From: JABDIY01 sp963803875 | GTDB lineage: Bacteria; Actinomycetota; Acidimicrobiia; Acidimicrobiales; SZUA-35 | Assembly: GCA_963803875.1 (NCBI GenBank) | Contig: CAWDOA010000008.1 | Span: 372,001-436,000 of the forward strand | Reading direction: 5' to 3' | DNA length: 64,000 nt | Part shown: one piece after another, positions 32,319 through 42,438 of the stretch | Layout of the letters: every line of letters begins with the position of its first letter | Numbering within the stretch: position 1 is the first letter of the stretch | Notes under the pieces: model-generated | Database searches by the model: none | The model's input: the letters and a program-made list of their open reading frames with translations, nothing else | Told to the model about the DNA's origin: nothing | Translations under genes and position numbers: made by a program

Positions 32319-33725
32319 TTACGAGGGTTTCTTGGATTGGAGGAGTTGGTTGATCACCTTGCCGTCGGCTTGACCCTTGGTGGCCTTCATCAGCTGTCCG
32401 GTGAAGAAGCCCTGGAGCTTGGCTTCGCCCTCACAAAAACGTGCCCACTCGTCGGGATTGTCGGTAATGACCTGATCCAGCATCGCTTCGAGCTCGCTGG
32501 TCTCCATCGCCTCAAAACCCTTGGCGGCAGCGATCTCGTGCGCTGTACCGCCGTGTTCGATGATCTCCTGGAGCACCGTCTTGGCCTGGGTTGATGTGAG
32601 TGCGCCCGAGATCTCCATTTTCACAACCTCAGCGAGACCGTCGGCGGTGAGTTCTCCCCGGACATCGGGATCGACATTGTTGGCGGCATGGTTCAGTGTT
32701 TTGGTGAGATCAGCTCCGCGGTCGACAGCATCTGTGACCAGGGCGCCCAGCCCGCGAGCGATCACGGTTCCCGCGAGTTCTGCATCTGCGCCCGCTTCCA
32801 CCCACTCGACCCTCATCTGCGCCGGAAGCTTGGGGAGTGCGGCTCGGATCTCCTCGATCCATTGCGCTGATGGATCAACCACTACCAGGTCGGGATCGTC
32901 GAAGTACCGATAGTCATCGGCCTCCTCCTTGGATCGGCCCGGCTGGGTCTTACCCGCTTCCTCGTCCCAGTGGCGGGTCTCCTGGATCGGGCGTTCGCCG
33001 TTCTCGTAGAGCCGAATGTGACGCTTCGCCTCGTACTCGATAGCGCGGCCCAGCGACCGGAGCGAGTTGACGTTCTTGATCTCACAACGGGTGCGGAGCT
33101 CGTCGGACCCGGGCGGACGCACCGACACGTTGGCGTCTACTCGCAATGAGCCCTCCTCCATCTTCCCGTCGGACGCACCGACAGCCACCAGCGCGGCACG
33201 GATCTCTTGGACGTAGGCCTTGGCATCTTCTGCGTTGCGTAGGTCGGGATGACTGACGATCTCCAGCAGCGGTACCCCGGCCCGGTTGTAGTCCACGAGT
33301 GAGTACTCGGCGCCGGTGATCCGGCCGGTGGAACCGATGTGGGTGCTCTTCCCGGTGTCCTCTTCGAGGTGAGCCCTCTCGACCCGGATCCGGGTGCCGT
33401 TGGGGAGATCTACGAAACCGTCGGTGTTGAGCGCAAGGTCGTACTGGCTGATCTGGTAGTCCTTGGGCATGTCTGGATAGAAGTAGTTCTTGCGGGCGAA
33501 CACGCAACGATTGATGCTGCAGTTCAGAGCAAGCCCGACCCGGATTCCCAGTTCGATCGCTTTCTCGTTCACGACCGGCAACGTGCCCGGCAGTCCGAGA
33601 CACACCGGATGGACGTTGGTGTTCGGCTCGCCCCCAAACTGGTTCCGAGCCGGGGAGAACATCTTCGACTCGGTTGCGAGTTCCGCATGAACCTCGAGAC
33701 CAATAACCGTTTCCCACTTATTCAT
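32319..33725 (-). CDS. gatB: Asp-tRNA(Asn)/Glu-tRNA(Gln) amidotransferase subunit B
   Basis: A 468-residue subunit of GatCAB, which turns Glu-tRNA(Gln) and/or Asp-tRNA(Asn) into the amide forms. It opens WETVIGLEVHAELATESKMFS, has CLGLPGTLPVVN, NYFYPDMPKDYQISQYDLAL, HLEEDTGKSTH and the ADANVSVRP-like RVDANVSVRPPG signature; the C-terminal YqeY-like helical tRNA-binding domain ends in GQLMKATKGQADGKVINQLL. The ATG at 33725 has GGAAG just upstream; the longer open frame is not conserved. It lies 129 bp downstream of gatA with a gap that shows no other gene. Confidence 0.96.
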   Translation of the reverse strand: MNKWETVIGLEVHAELATESKMFSPARNQFGGEPNTNVHPVCLGLPGTLPVVNEKAIELGIRVGLALNCSINRCVFARKNYFYPDMPKDYQISQYDLALNTDGFVDLPNGTRIRVERAHLEEDTGKSTHIGSTGRITGAEYSLVDYNRAGVPLLEIVSHPDLRNAEDAKAYVQEIRAALVAVGASDGKMEEGSLRVDANVSVRPPGSDELRTRCEIKNVNSLRSLGRAIEYEAKRHIRLYENGERPIQETRHWDEEAGKTQPGRSKEEADDYRYFDDPDLVVVDPSAQWIEEIRAALPKLPAQMRVEWVEAGADAELAGTVIARGLGALVTDAVDRGADLTKTLNHAANNVDPDVRGELTADGLAEVVKMEISGALTSTQAKTVLQEIIEHGGTAHEIAAAKGFEAMETSELEAMLDQVITDNPDEWARFCEGEAKLQGFFTGQLMKATKGQADGKVINQLLQSKKPS

Positions 33726-33854
33726 TGCTTCCACTCGCCTTCGTTCGTTCCTCACTCCGGGTCGTTTCAGCCTCGCTCCGCTCGAACAAGACGCCACGCC
33801 CTGCGTGCTGCTCCGTCCCTCCGCAGCGTCTCGACGGTCCCACCAGTTTCAGGA

Positions 33855-35282
33855 TCACGCTGCTGCTTCCAGGACGGCGGCGGCTCGGAAGATGGCCGGC
33901 TCACCGAGCATCGGGCCGAATATCTGAACGCCCACTGGTAGGTCGTTGGCGCCGGTACGAAACGGTACCGAGATCGCCGGATGGCCCGCAAGGTTCGACG
34001 GGATCGTGCACACGTCGTTCAGATACATCGTGAGCGGATCCGATTTCGCTCCTAGTGGAAACGCCACACAGGGAGACGTGGGCGAGAGCAACACATCGAA
34101 ATTCTTGTATGCGATGTTGAAGTCATTGATGATCAGCGTGCGAACTCGTTGCGCCTTGCCATAGAAAGCGTCGTAGTAGCCGGCCGACAGCGCGTAGGTT
34201 CCCAGCATGATTCGACGCTTCACCTCGGCACCAAAACCTGCCGTTCGAGTGGCGACCATCATGTCTGCGGTGCTGGTCCCTTCGGTCACCCGATTGCCGT
34301 ACCGGACTCCGTCGTACCGCGCCAGATTGCTCGAGGCTTCCGCCGGAGCGATGAGGTAGTAGGCGGACAGTCCGTAGATCATGGATGGCAGGCTCACCTC
34401 CTCAACGGTGGCGCCGGCCGCAGCAAGTGCTTCGGCCGCCTCGCGAGTGCGAGCCAGCACCTCGGGCTCGAAACCTTCGATAGCGTCGCCCATCATCTCG
34501 GTTATGACCCCGACCCGAAGGCCGTCAGCGCCTTGATTCAGGGCGTCGACCGTGTTGGGAACGGGCTCCGGGATGCTGGTGGAATCCCGGGAATCGTGCC
34601 CGGCGATCGCTTCGAACGCCACAGCTGCGTCGGCGACGGTGGTGGCGAATGGCCCGATTTGATCGAGCGAGCTGGCAAAGGCGATGAGCCCGTATCGGCT
34701 GACAGCACCGTATGTGGGCTTGAGACCCACCGTCCCGCACAACGCTGCGGGCTGCCGAATTGACCCACCGGTATCGGACCCGAAGCTCAAGGGAACCATC
34801 TGTGCTGCGACGGCGGCTGCGGAACCACCACTCGATCCGCCGGGAACAAGGTCGGTATCGAGCGGGTTCTTCGTTGGGCCGAATGCCGAGTTCTCGGTGC
34901 TCGACCCCATGGCAAATTCATCGAGGTTGGTCTTGCCCACCAGAACAGCCCCGGCAGCGGAGAGCCGCTCGACCACGGTGGCGTTGTACGGAGGCTTCCA
35001 CCCGTCGAGGATTCGACTCGAACACGTCGTGGGGATTCCAGAGGTGCACATGTTGTCCTTCAGGGCAATCGGCACTCCGGCGAGTGGGCCCGGGTCTTCA
35101 CCGGCGGCCACCTTCTCGTCTACTGCAGCGGCGGCGGAGCGAGCATGGTCGGCCACCACCGTATTGAAGGCGTGAAGTTCGCCGTCCCTCGCTTCGATGG
35201 CCGACAGGCTCTCCTCGGCGACATCGATCGCCGTAAGTTCGCCGGCTCGAACGAGCCGAGCCGTCTCGATTGCAGATCGCAC
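33855..35282 (-). CDS. gatA: Asp-tRNA(Asn)/Glu-tRNA(Gln) amidotransferase subunit A
   Basis: A 475-residue amidase-family subunit that releases ammonia from glutamine. The Ser-cisSer-Lys triad is visible: Lys in PIALKDNMCTSG near residue 73, the Gly/Ser-rich GGSSGGSAAAVA near 150 and GSDTGGSIRQPA near 170 with the nucleophilic Ser. The rest, including KPTYGAVSRYGLIAFASSLDQIGPF, is typical. Its GTG start overlaps the gatC stop by one base (GTAG), so the two are translationally coupled. Confidence 0.96.
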   Translation of the reverse strand: MRSAIETARLVRAGELTAIDVAEESLSAIEARDGELHAFNTVVADHARSAAAAVDEKVAAGEDPGPLAGVPIALKDNMCTSGIPTTCSSRILDGWKPPYNATVVERLSAAGAVLVGKTNLDEFAMGSSTENSAFGPTKNPLDTDLVPGGSSGGSAAAVAAQMVPLSFGSDTGGSIRQPAALCGTVGLKPTYGAVSRYGLIAFASSLDQIGPFATTVADAAVAFEAIAGHDSRDSTSIPEPVPNTVDALNQGADGLRVGVITEMMGDAIEGFEPEVLARTREAAEALAAAGATVEEVSLPSMIYGLSAYYLIAPAEASSNLARYDGVRYGNRVTEGTSTADMMVATRTAGFGAEVKRRIMLGTYALSAGYYDAFYGKAQRVRTLIINDFNIAYKNFDVLLSPTSPCVAFPLGAKSDPLTMYLNDVCTIPSNLAGHPAISVPFRTGANDLPVGVQIFGPMLGEPAIFRAAAVLEAAA

Positions 35283-35584
35283 TACGGCTCCTCACCATGG
35301 GCGGGCGGCACCCGGAACCGGTCGTCTTCGATCTCGGGTCCCATCGCCAACGCGGCGTCTCTGTTGGAGAAGACCTCAACTATGTCGGGGCGGAAGACGT
35401 TGGCCAGCGGATACGGATGTTGCGTAGGCGCCAGGTCGTGGACATCGAGTGCCTCCACGTCTTCGGCATGTTTGAGGATCGCCGCCAGCTGAGGGGTGAA
35501 TACTTCGAGCTCCTCCTCGGTGAGCCGCAACATCGCCAGCTCTGCAACCCTGGCGACCTCATCTCTACTCAGCGCTTCTGCCAC
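35282..35584 (-). CDS. gatC: Asp-tRNA(Asn)/Glu-tRNA(Gln) amidotransferase subunit C
   Basis: A 100-residue protein that stabilises GatA and joins it to GatB. It has the GatC pattern LSRDEVARVAELAMLRLTEEELEVFTPQLAAILKHAEDVEALDV, then PTQHPYPLANVFRPD and RDAALAMGPEIEDDRFRVPPAHG. First gene of gatC-gatA-gatB. A TAGCCT box six bases before the GTG suggests leaderless transcription. Confidence 0.94.
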   Translation of the reverse strand: MAEALSRDEVARVAELAMLRLTEEELEVFTPQLAAILKHAEDVEALDVHDLAPTQHPYPLANVFRPDIVEVFSNRDAALAMGPEIEDDRFRVPPAHGEEP

Positions 35585-35590
35585 CGGGTC

Positions 35591-35596
35591 AGGCTA
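35591..35596 (-). promoter_or_regulatory. -10 element of a leaderless gatCAB promoter
   Basis: TAGCCT on the minus strand, six bases (GACCCG) before the gatC GTG, with the same hexamer and spacing as at ilvD. Confidence 0.5.
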
Positions 35597-35677
35597 TCGC
35601 TGCACCTGGCAGCTCTGGGTATCAATTGGCTCCGTACCCCAGCATTGACCGGGATCGTTTCGGCCGGCCGAACTTCA

Positions 35678-36133
35678 CTAGATCTCGGTGAAAGCGGCGA
35701 TCCGGGCTCCGACTTCCCTGGCTTCGGGAGGGACGTCACCGGGGTTGCTCACCTGTCCTTGCATCAGCGGCAGCAGATCGGACAGATCCCCCTCGACCAG
35801 GATTCGTCCGCCGAAGATGGCCGGCATGAGAGCCTGCATGAACTCCTCCGGGGAACCGGAGGCGAAAAACTCCGCCGCGGTGATGTAGTCGGTGGTGACG
35901 GCCACGTCGAATTCTTCGAGCGAGCCTTCGAGAACCACCAGCGCGCCGCCGGTCGTGTCGACGTGTCCGTGGAGGTCGTCCCTGTGTGGGATCTGAGTGA
36001 TGGTCACGTTCAGGCGAACCTCAGCAGGCGGTTCCGGCAGCCGCTCGCCGAACCGTTCCTCCACCTCAGCTCGCAGTTCGACGGCCTTGGCGATCCATTC
36101 ATCGCTCAAAAAGAGGTACTTGTCGGTGCTCAT
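35678..36133 (-). CDS. SCP2 sterol-binding domain-like protein
   Basis: A 151-residue protein that resembles the SCP-2 sterol transfer fold: YLFLSDEWIAKAVELRAEVEERFG, then strands with RLNVTITQIPHRDDLHGHVDTTGGALVVLEGSLEEFDVAVTTDYITAAEFFASG, and LMPAIFGGRILVEGDLSDLLPLM, which matches the conserved GKlkieGDl..l end of the domain. It may bind lipids or fatty acyl-CoA. The ATG at 36133 is preferred. It follows the PASTA kinase gene on the same strand with a 22-bp gap. Confidence 0.78.
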   Translation of the reverse strand: MSTDKYLFLSDEWIAKAVELRAEVEERFGERLPEPPAEVRLNVTITQIPHRDDLHGHVDTTGGALVVLEGSLEEFDVAVTTDYITAAEFFASGSPEEFMQALMPAIFGGRILVEGDLSDLLPLMQGQVSNPGDVPPEAREVGARIAAFTEI

Positions 36134-36155
36134 TCGGTCCTCAGGGTACCGGTCG

Positions 36156-38157
36156 TCAGCGACGGGTGTAGATGAGTACTTCGGTCCCCATTCGCACGCT
36201 CGAGCCCGGCTCGGGGTCGGTGATGAGCACCGGCCGGTTGGGAGCACCCTCGACGCCGATCACCAGGAGACCGACGGCCTCGAGCCTCTCGGTAGCTCCG
36301 GCGACGTCCTGGCCCCGAGTCTGGGGAACCTTCACGAACGGCTTTCCCTGGGAGACTATGACCTCGACCACGCCCCCCTTCTCCACCAGCGCATTCGGGA
36401 GCGGCTGCGACGCCATGATGGCCCCTTCGGGTACATCGAGACTGAAGTCCTCGCCTACCTGGGTCAGGCCGACATCGAGGCTGAGCAGCTGGGCGGCCGC
36501 ATCCTCGAGCGTCACACCGATGAGATTCGGGGTGGTTCGCCGCTTGGGCCCCTTGCTGACTTCCAGCACGATCTCTGTGCCTTCCGGAATTGGTGCCGTA
36601 ATCGGCTCACCCGAGACCAGGAGTGCACTGATCACCAGATCTACGGCAACTTCTTCGTCGAAGACCTCGTTCACGTCGGCAACGACGAGCCGGGACCCTC
36701 GAATCTGGTCGATGGCATCTCGGCGGTGGATCCCCTCCACCTCGGGAAGCTCGACCAGTGGCGGTCCATCGGACACCAGAAGCGTGACCACCTGACCCAT
36801 GGCCCACGGGTTTCCGGAGATCGGATTCTGGGCGAGCACCTCCCCGACCACAGAACCGCTGGTGCGTTGCCGTTCGATCGCCACGACCCAACCCTGTTCG
36901 TCCAGCTCGCTCCGAGCAGCTTCCACATCCAGACCGATGAACGACGTCACCTGCGGACCATCGATCGCGGCCGGAACCGGCACCGGCGCCACTTCTTCGC
37001 TGAATGCCCAGCTGCTCGCCACGGCCACCAACGCACACGCAAGCACCACTGCTGCAACGGCCCAGGGCCACACCAGTCGATGGCCTACATCGAAGTCGGA
37101 AAGCTCGCCGTTGTGCTGAGGGCCGACGCTCATGGTGCTCACCCGACGCCATACCCATCGCAGCAAGGTCGTCATCGGCAAAGTGCAGCGGGGTGCGGGA
37201 CAACTCGGTGAGATCCACGGCGTCTTCTGCCACTTTGACATCGGTGCCACCGGTAGAGGTGCTCTCGGGGTAGTCGAGCACGGCCGGGGCGTCAGAATCG
37301 AGGTTTGCGAGTGGCAGAACGTAGGGACGGGGCAAGTCGGCTGCGGCCCGGTGAAACGCCTGGATGAGCTGAGCCGCTGAGGGCCGGTGGGTGGGGTTGG
37401 CCTTTGCCGCCGCACTGAGCGATTCCCACAGAGCTCCCATCTCAGCCGGAACCTCGACGTTGGTGTCCTGACGCATCACCATGGTGGCGATAGGGCTGTC
37501 GGCCAGCAGCGGGACCTCGCCGGTTACGGCTTCGATCAGGGTGAGCGCGAGCGAGTAGACGTCAGCTGCACCACTGACCACGGCGCCCGATCCTTGCTCG
37601 GGGGCGGCATAGCGGGCGGTACCGATGAGAGCACCTTCGGGTTCGGTCCACGCCGCTTCAGCTACCGCCCTGGCGATCCCGAAATCGGCGATGCGCAGGC
37701 GACCATCGGCACCGAACAGAAGGTTGGCCGGTTTGATATCGCGGTGAACGAACCCCCGTTGGTGGGCGACCTCGAGACCTTCGAGAGCGTGAAGGCCCAC
37801 CACCACCGCCTGACTCACCGAGAGGCGGTGGCCGTCATCGAGCATGTGGCGAAGGCTCCCGCCGGTGAGCAGTTCGGTCACGAGGTAACAGTCATCACCT
37901 TCGGCCCAGTCGTAAAGGTTCAGAATCCGGGGATGGGCCAGTTGAGCCACCGCCTTGGCCTCGTTGTGGAACCGCTTGGCGAATCGGGCGTCCTTGATGA
38001 GGGCCTGATGGAGCACCTTCACCGCCACCCGACGCTCGAGTGAGAGATCGTCGGCGGTATAGACCGTGGCCGATGCACCGGTGCCCACGGGCGCGACGAG
38101 CCGGTAGCGGTCAGCGATGACGCGACCGACCATCGTTGTATCCGTCACTCCAGGCAT
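36156..38157 (-). pseudogene. PASTA-domain serine/threonine protein kinase, frame interrupted once
   Basis: A PknB-like membrane kinase of about 666 residues when joined. The kinase domain (residues 10-270) has the glycine loop PVGTGASATVY, VAVKVLHQ, catalytic FVHRDIKPANLLF, IADFGIARA and APEQGSG. A transmembrane helix (VWPWAVAAVVLACALVAVASSW) precedes four PASTA repeats that bind muropeptides or lipid II outside. The frame changes between 37133 and 37150. The membrane-PASTA part could also start at the ATG at 37133 as a separate protein, since GGTGAG lies just upstream, but the kinase frame then runs through the PASTA region as nonsense. An indel is more likely. TAGTGT lies seven bases before the start. 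Confidence 0.82.
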
Positions 38158-38164
38158 CGTGACA

Positions 38165-38170
38165 ACACTA
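38165..38170 (-). promoter_or_regulatory. -10 element of a leaderless promoter for the PASTA kinase
   Basis: TAGTGT on the minus strand ends seven bases before the kinase ATG at 38157. Confidence 0.45.
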
Positions 38171-38194
38171 GGTGAACAGCGCCGCCATTCGGGG

Positions 38195-39553
38195 TCACTG
38201 GAGGCGCCGGGCCACCGGACCCTCAGCGCCGTCCTCGACGGTCCATCCGGCCGCTGTCAGTTCATCTCGAATCTGATCCGCTGAGGCCCAATCCTTGTTT
38301 GCTCGTGCGCTCGTCCGGCGCGCCACCAATTCGGCGATTTCGATTGGAACCTCGGACGCCTCGGATCGAAGCTCGATTCCGAGAACTCCAGCGATCTCGG
38401 TCGCGGTTGCAGCAGCGATGTTCGCTCTGTCGGCATCGGCGTTATCGAGGGCGGTGTTTGCCTCCCGAACGTTGCGGAACATCAGGTCGACCGCGCCCGC
38501 AGTGTCGAGATCTCGACTCATGGCCGCATCGAACTCGGCCATTGCGTCGGGATCGGCGGCAGCCGCTGTACCGGCGAACCGACGGGCGAAGGTGTCCAGA
38601 CGGGCAATGGCCGATTGGGCGTTGGTGAGTGAGGTGTCGGTGACCTCCATGGGCGACCGATAGTGGCTCTGCAGCACCAGGAGTCGATAGGCGCGAGGGT
38701 CATAGACGTCAGCCAGGTCGAGGAGGTTCTTCACGTTGCCGAGGCTCTTCGACATCTTCTCACCTTCCATTTCCACGAAGCCGTGATGCATCCAATGGGT
38801 GGCGAATTCCTTGCCGTTCGCCACCGCCTGGGCCCGCTCGTTTTCATGATGGGGAAAGGTGAGGTCGAGCCCCCCGGTGTGCAGATCGAAGCCTTCGCCC
38901 AGCAGATCGAGGCTCATCACCACACACTCGGTGTGCCAGCCCGGCCGGCCCTCTCCCCATGGCGACTCCCACGAAGGCTCGCCGGGCTTGGTGAACTTCC
39001 AGAGAGCGAAATCGGCCGGGTTCTCTTTCTCGGCCCCGACGACGGATCGGTCACCGCCGCCTTCAACGAGATCCTCGAGTTTCTGATTGGCCAGCAATCC
39101 GTAGTCGGGGACCTCACTCACGCGGAGGTACACACCATCGCTGGTCACGTACGCCTTTTCCGAATCGATCAGTTCGCCGATGAGGCCCACCATCTGGCTC
39201 ACGTATTCGGTGGCATGAGGGATGTGGTCGGGCCGTTGAACATTGTAGAGATCCATCGACTGCCACCAGATCTGTTCGCACTTGGTGGCGATGTCATGCC
39301 AGTCTCGCCCCTCGGTGTTGGCCCGCTGGATGATTTTGTCGTCGATGTCGGTGATGTTTGACACGAAGGTCACTTCGAGCCCCTTCCACACCAGGAATCG
39401 GCGGAGGATGTCGTACACCAGCGTGTGGCGCCCGTGCCCGATGTGGGGCGGGCCGTACACCGTGGGGCCGCAGACGTAGATCGAGGCTTTGCCTGGGTCT
39501 CGAAACTCGAGAGGGACCACGTCGCCGACTGCGGTGTTGAAGAGGGAGATCAC
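38195..39553 (-). CDS. cysS: cysteinyl-tRNA synthetase
   Basis: A 452-residue class I aminoacyl-tRNA synthetase. The start VISLFNTAVGDVVPLEFRDPGKASIYVCGPTVYGPPHIGHGR includes the zinc Cys of CGPTVY and the HIGH motif. WHTECVVMS and HTGGLDLTFPHHENERAQ hold the other zinc ligands, and GEKMSKSLGN is the KMSKS loop. The C-terminal DALR and anticodon domains end in IRDELTAAGWTVEDGAEGP. The GTG at 39553 begins where conservation begins, and TACACT stands six bases before it. It is divergent from valS. Confidence 0.95.
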   Translation of the reverse strand: MISLFNTAVGDVVPLEFRDPGKASIYVCGPTVYGPPHIGHGRHTLVYDILRRFLVWKGLEVTFVSNITDIDDKIIQRANTEGRDWHDIATKCEQIWWQSMDLYNVQRPDHIPHATEYVSQMVGLIGELIDSEKAYVTSDGVYLRVSEVPDYGLLANQKLEDLVEGGGDRSVVGAEKENPADFALWKFTKPGEPSWESPWGEGRPGWHTECVVMSLDLLGEGFDLHTGGLDLTFPHHENERAQAVANGKEFATHWMHHGFVEMEGEKMSKSLGNVKNLLDLADVYDPRAYRLLVLQSHYRSPMEVTDTSLTNAQSAIARLDTFARRFAGTAAAADPDAMAEFDAAMSRDLDTAGAVDLMFRNVREANTALDNADADRANIAAATATEIAGVLGIELRSEASEVPIEIAELVARRTSARANKDWASADQIRDELTAAGWTVEDGAEGPVARRLQ

Positions 39554-39559
39554 TCGCTC

Positions 39560-39565
39560 AGTGTA
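39560..39565 (-). promoter_or_regulatory. -10 element of a leaderless cysS promoter
   Basis: TACACT on the minus strand, six bases (GAGCGA) before the cysS GTG start. Confidence 0.5.
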
Positions 39566-39748
39566 TGAACAGCCATCCACTGCCATCGGGCAATATCGGA
39601 GCCCAACGATCATCCACCGTGACGTGAATTGCGTGGCGGTCGACATCGATATGGCATGTGGGGCCCTCAGCGAACAACCTCCTCGGGTCAGGCCAATCGC
39701 CGAAAAAGCCAACTCAACCACAACACCTACCGCATACGCTTGTCGGCT

Positions 39749-42349
39749 ATGGCTACGCACGGTTCGGGACCACCGAAAAAGGCATCCCTCGATGGCCTCG
39801 AAGACAAGTGGGACGCGGTCTGGTCCGCCGAGGAGATCTACCGATTCGATCGTTCCGCTGAACGGTCCACCGTGTTCAGCATCGACACCCCGCCGCCCAC
39901 CGTGTCAGGTGCGCTTCATGTGGGTCACGTGTTCAGCTACACCCATACCGACACGCTCGCTCGATATCACCGCATGGCCGGCAAGAACGTGTTCTATCCA
40001 ATGGGTTGGGACGACAACGGTCTTCCAACCGAACGCCGCGTCCAGAACTACTACAGCGTCCGCTGCGACCCCTCACTGCCGTATGAAGAACACTTCGTAC
40101 CCCCCGCCACCGCAGGTGTAGGCCCCGACGGCAAGAAACTCAAACAACAGGTTCCGATCAGCCGGCCCAATTTCATCGACCTGTGCCACGAGCTGGTCCA
40201 GCAGGATGAACAGGCCTTCGAGGGCCTCTTCCGGGAACTCGGGCTGAGCGTCGACTGGAGTTTGCTGTACGAGACCATCTCCGATGCGTCTCGCCGGACC
40301 TCACAGCTGGCCTTCCTCCACAACCTGGCCGATGGTCACGCCTACCAGCAGGAGGCGCCGAGCCTGTGGGATGTGACGTTCCAAACCGCGGTCGCCCAAG
40401 CCGAGCTGGAAGACCGCGAGCAGCCCAGTACCTACCACACCCTGCGATTCATCCACGCCGATGGATCTGATCTACTGATCGACACCACCCGGCCTGAGCT
40501 TCTGCCAGCGTGTGTGGCGGTCGTTGCCCATCCAGACGATCAACGCTTCGCTGCGATGGAGGGCCAACCGATCACCACACCGATGGGGGTCGATGTTCCG
40601 CTGCTTCTGCATCCGCTGGCCGAACCCGACAAGGGGACTGGGGTGGCGATGATCTGCACCTTCGGCGACACTACCGACGTCATTTGGTGGCGGGAGCTGG
40701 ACCTACCCAACCGGGCGGTCATCAACCGCATGGGCAGGTTCACCGAAGAAATACCCGACGTCCTGGCTGGTGAAGGCCGGCAGCTCTACGAGGAGATGAT
40801 CGGCAAGACCGTCTTCACCGGACGCGAGATCCTGGTGAAGGCGCTCACCGACGCCGGGTCGATCATCGGTGAGCCGCGCAAGATCACCCACCCGGTGAAG
40901 TTCTTCGAAAAAGGCGACAAACCACTCGAGATCGTCAGCAGTCGTCAGTGGTACCTCCGCAATGGGGGTAGAGAGGAAGAGCTGAAGGCCGCACTGATCG
41001 AGCGTGGCGAGAACATCAATTTCCATCCGAGCTACATGCGGGCTCGCTACAAAAACTGGGTCGAGAACCTCAATGGAGACTGGCTCATCAGTCGCCAACG
41101 GTTCTTCGGCGTTCCTTTCCCGGTCTGGTACGCCCTCGACAGCGATGGAGAACCGGTCTACGAAACCCCGCTGGTTCCCGCCGAGGCCGATCTTCCGATC
41201 GATCCTTCGGTCGATGTTCCCGCCGGATACGACGAGAGCCAGCGAGGTCAGGCGGGTGGCTTCATTGCCGATCCTGACGTGATGGACACGTGGGCCACGT
41301 CGTCACTCACACCCCAGATCGCAGGTTTGTGGGCAAACCAAGACGGGGCCGATCTGTTCGATCGGGTCTATCCCTACGATGTTCGGCCCCAAGCTCACGA
41401 CATCATCCGTACCTGGCTGTTCTCAACCGTGGTTCGCAGCCATTTCGAACATGACAGCGTGCCGTGGCGCAATGCCGCCCTATCGGGCTGGATTCTCGAT
41501 CCGGATCGCAAGAAGATGTCGAAGTCGGTCGGCAACGTTGTTGTCCCCACCGATCTCCTGGATCGGTACGGATCCGATGCGGTTCGCTACTGGGCGGCTT
41601 CGGCCCGTCCCGGAACCGACACCGCGTTCGACGAAGGGCAGATGAAAGTGGGCCGCCGACTGTCCATCAAGTTGCTGAACGCCTCGAAGTTCGCGCTGGG
41701 CATGGGCGTGTCGGTCGAGTCTCTGAACCAACCGGTGACCGAACCACTCGATCGCTCCCTTCTGGCCCGACTTCAAACCCTGGTTGGCGACTGCACCAAG
41801 GCCTTCGACGATTACGACTACGCCAGGGCTCTGGAGCGAACCGAGGCACTCTTCTGGATCTTCACCGATGACTACATCGAACTGGTGAAGGATCGGGCGT
41901 ACGGGGAAGGCAGTTCCTCCTCCCCCAACGGGACCACCTCTGCCCACGCCACGTTGGCCCATGCGCTCGACACACTGCTGCGGCTTTTTGCACCGTTTCT
42001 TCCCTTCTCCGCAGAAGAGGTCTGGAGTTGGTGGCGCGATGGTTCGATCCACGTTGCTCCGTGGCCCGATCAGTCCTCGCTTGCGGCGGCCGCTGGGTCC
42101 GATCCCGATCCGAAGATTCTCGCCGTAGCGGGGAGTGCACTCACCGAGATCCGCCGACCCAAGACCGAGGCCAAACGATCGTTGAAGACCCGCATCACCT
42201 CGGCCACGTTGACAGTGCCCTCCGCCGACCGCAGGCGACTCGAGGCGGCCATGCCCGATCTCGTCGACGGTGGAAACATCGATTCCTACGAGATTCGCGA
42301 AGGTGCCGAACTCTCGGTGACGGCCCAACTCGAGGCCGAAACCAGCTGA
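39749..42349 (+). CDS. valS: valyl-tRNA synthetase (archaeal-like form)
   Basis: An 866-residue class I synthetase charging tRNA(Val). HIGH appears as PPTVSGALHVGHVFSYTHTD near residue 50, KMSKS as DRKKMSKSVGN near 590, and the editing domain contains TLRFIHADGSDLLIDTTRPELLPACVAV. GWDDNGLPTERRVQNYYSVRCD is the form seen in archaeal and Rickettsia-type ValRS rather than the E. coli type GWDHAGIATQ. The C-terminal anticodon domain is complete. A TACGCT box lies eight bases before the ATG at 39749. It is divergent from cysS. Confidence 0.94.
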   Translation: MATHGSGPPKKASLDGLEDKWDAVWSAEEIYRFDRSAERSTVFSIDTPPPTVSGALHVGHVFSYTHTDTLARYHRMAGKNVFYPMGWDDNGLPTERRVQNYYSVRCDPSLPYEEHFVPPATAGVGPDGKKLKQQVPISRPNFIDLCHELVQQDEQAFEGLFRELGLSVDWSLLYETISDASRRTSQLAFLHNLADGHAYQQEAPSLWDVTFQTAVAQAELEDREQPSTYHTLRFIHADGSDLLIDTTRPELLPACVAVVAHPDDQRFAAMEGQPITTPMGVDVPLLLHPLAEPDKGTGVAMICTFGDTTDVIWWRELDLPNRAVINRMGRFTEEIPDVLAGEGRQLYEEMIGKTVFTGREILVKALTDAGSIIGEPRKITHPVKFFEKGDKPLEIVSSRQWYLRNGGREEELKAALIERGENINFHPSYMRARYKNWVENLNGDWLISRQRFFGVPFPVWYALDSDGEPVYETPLVPAEADLPIDPSVDVPAGYDESQRGQAGGFIADPDVMDTWATSSLTPQIAGLWANQDGADLFDRVYPYDVRPQAHDIIRTWLFSTVVRSHFEHDSVPWRNAALSGWILDPDRKKMSKSVGNVVVPTDLLDRYGSDAVRYWAASARPGTDTAFDEGQMKVGRRLSIKLLNASKFALGMGVSVESLNQPVTEPLDRSLLARLQTLVGDCTKAFDDYDYARALERTEALFWIFTDDYIELVKDRAYGEGSSSSPNGTTSAHATLAHALDTLLRLFAPFLPFSAEEVWSWWRDGSIHVAPWPDQSSLAAAAGSDPDPKILAVAGSALTEIRRPKTEAKRSLKTRITSATLTVPSADRRRLEAAMPDLVDGGNIDSYEIREGAELSVTAQLEAETS

Positions 42350-42438
42350 CCCGAGCCCCCTCCCCATCGCTCACGTCGGGACCGGTCTTTCTGATCGAGG
42401 AACCAACCGATCTACCCCACCAGATACCCTCGGGGAGC

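Noticed and set aside
36607..37133. Kinase frame continuing through the PASTA region as one long protein
   Set aside because: After about 37133 the frame turns into Arg/Cys/Gly-rich nonsense while the neighbouring frame encodes a membrane helix and four PASTA repeats.
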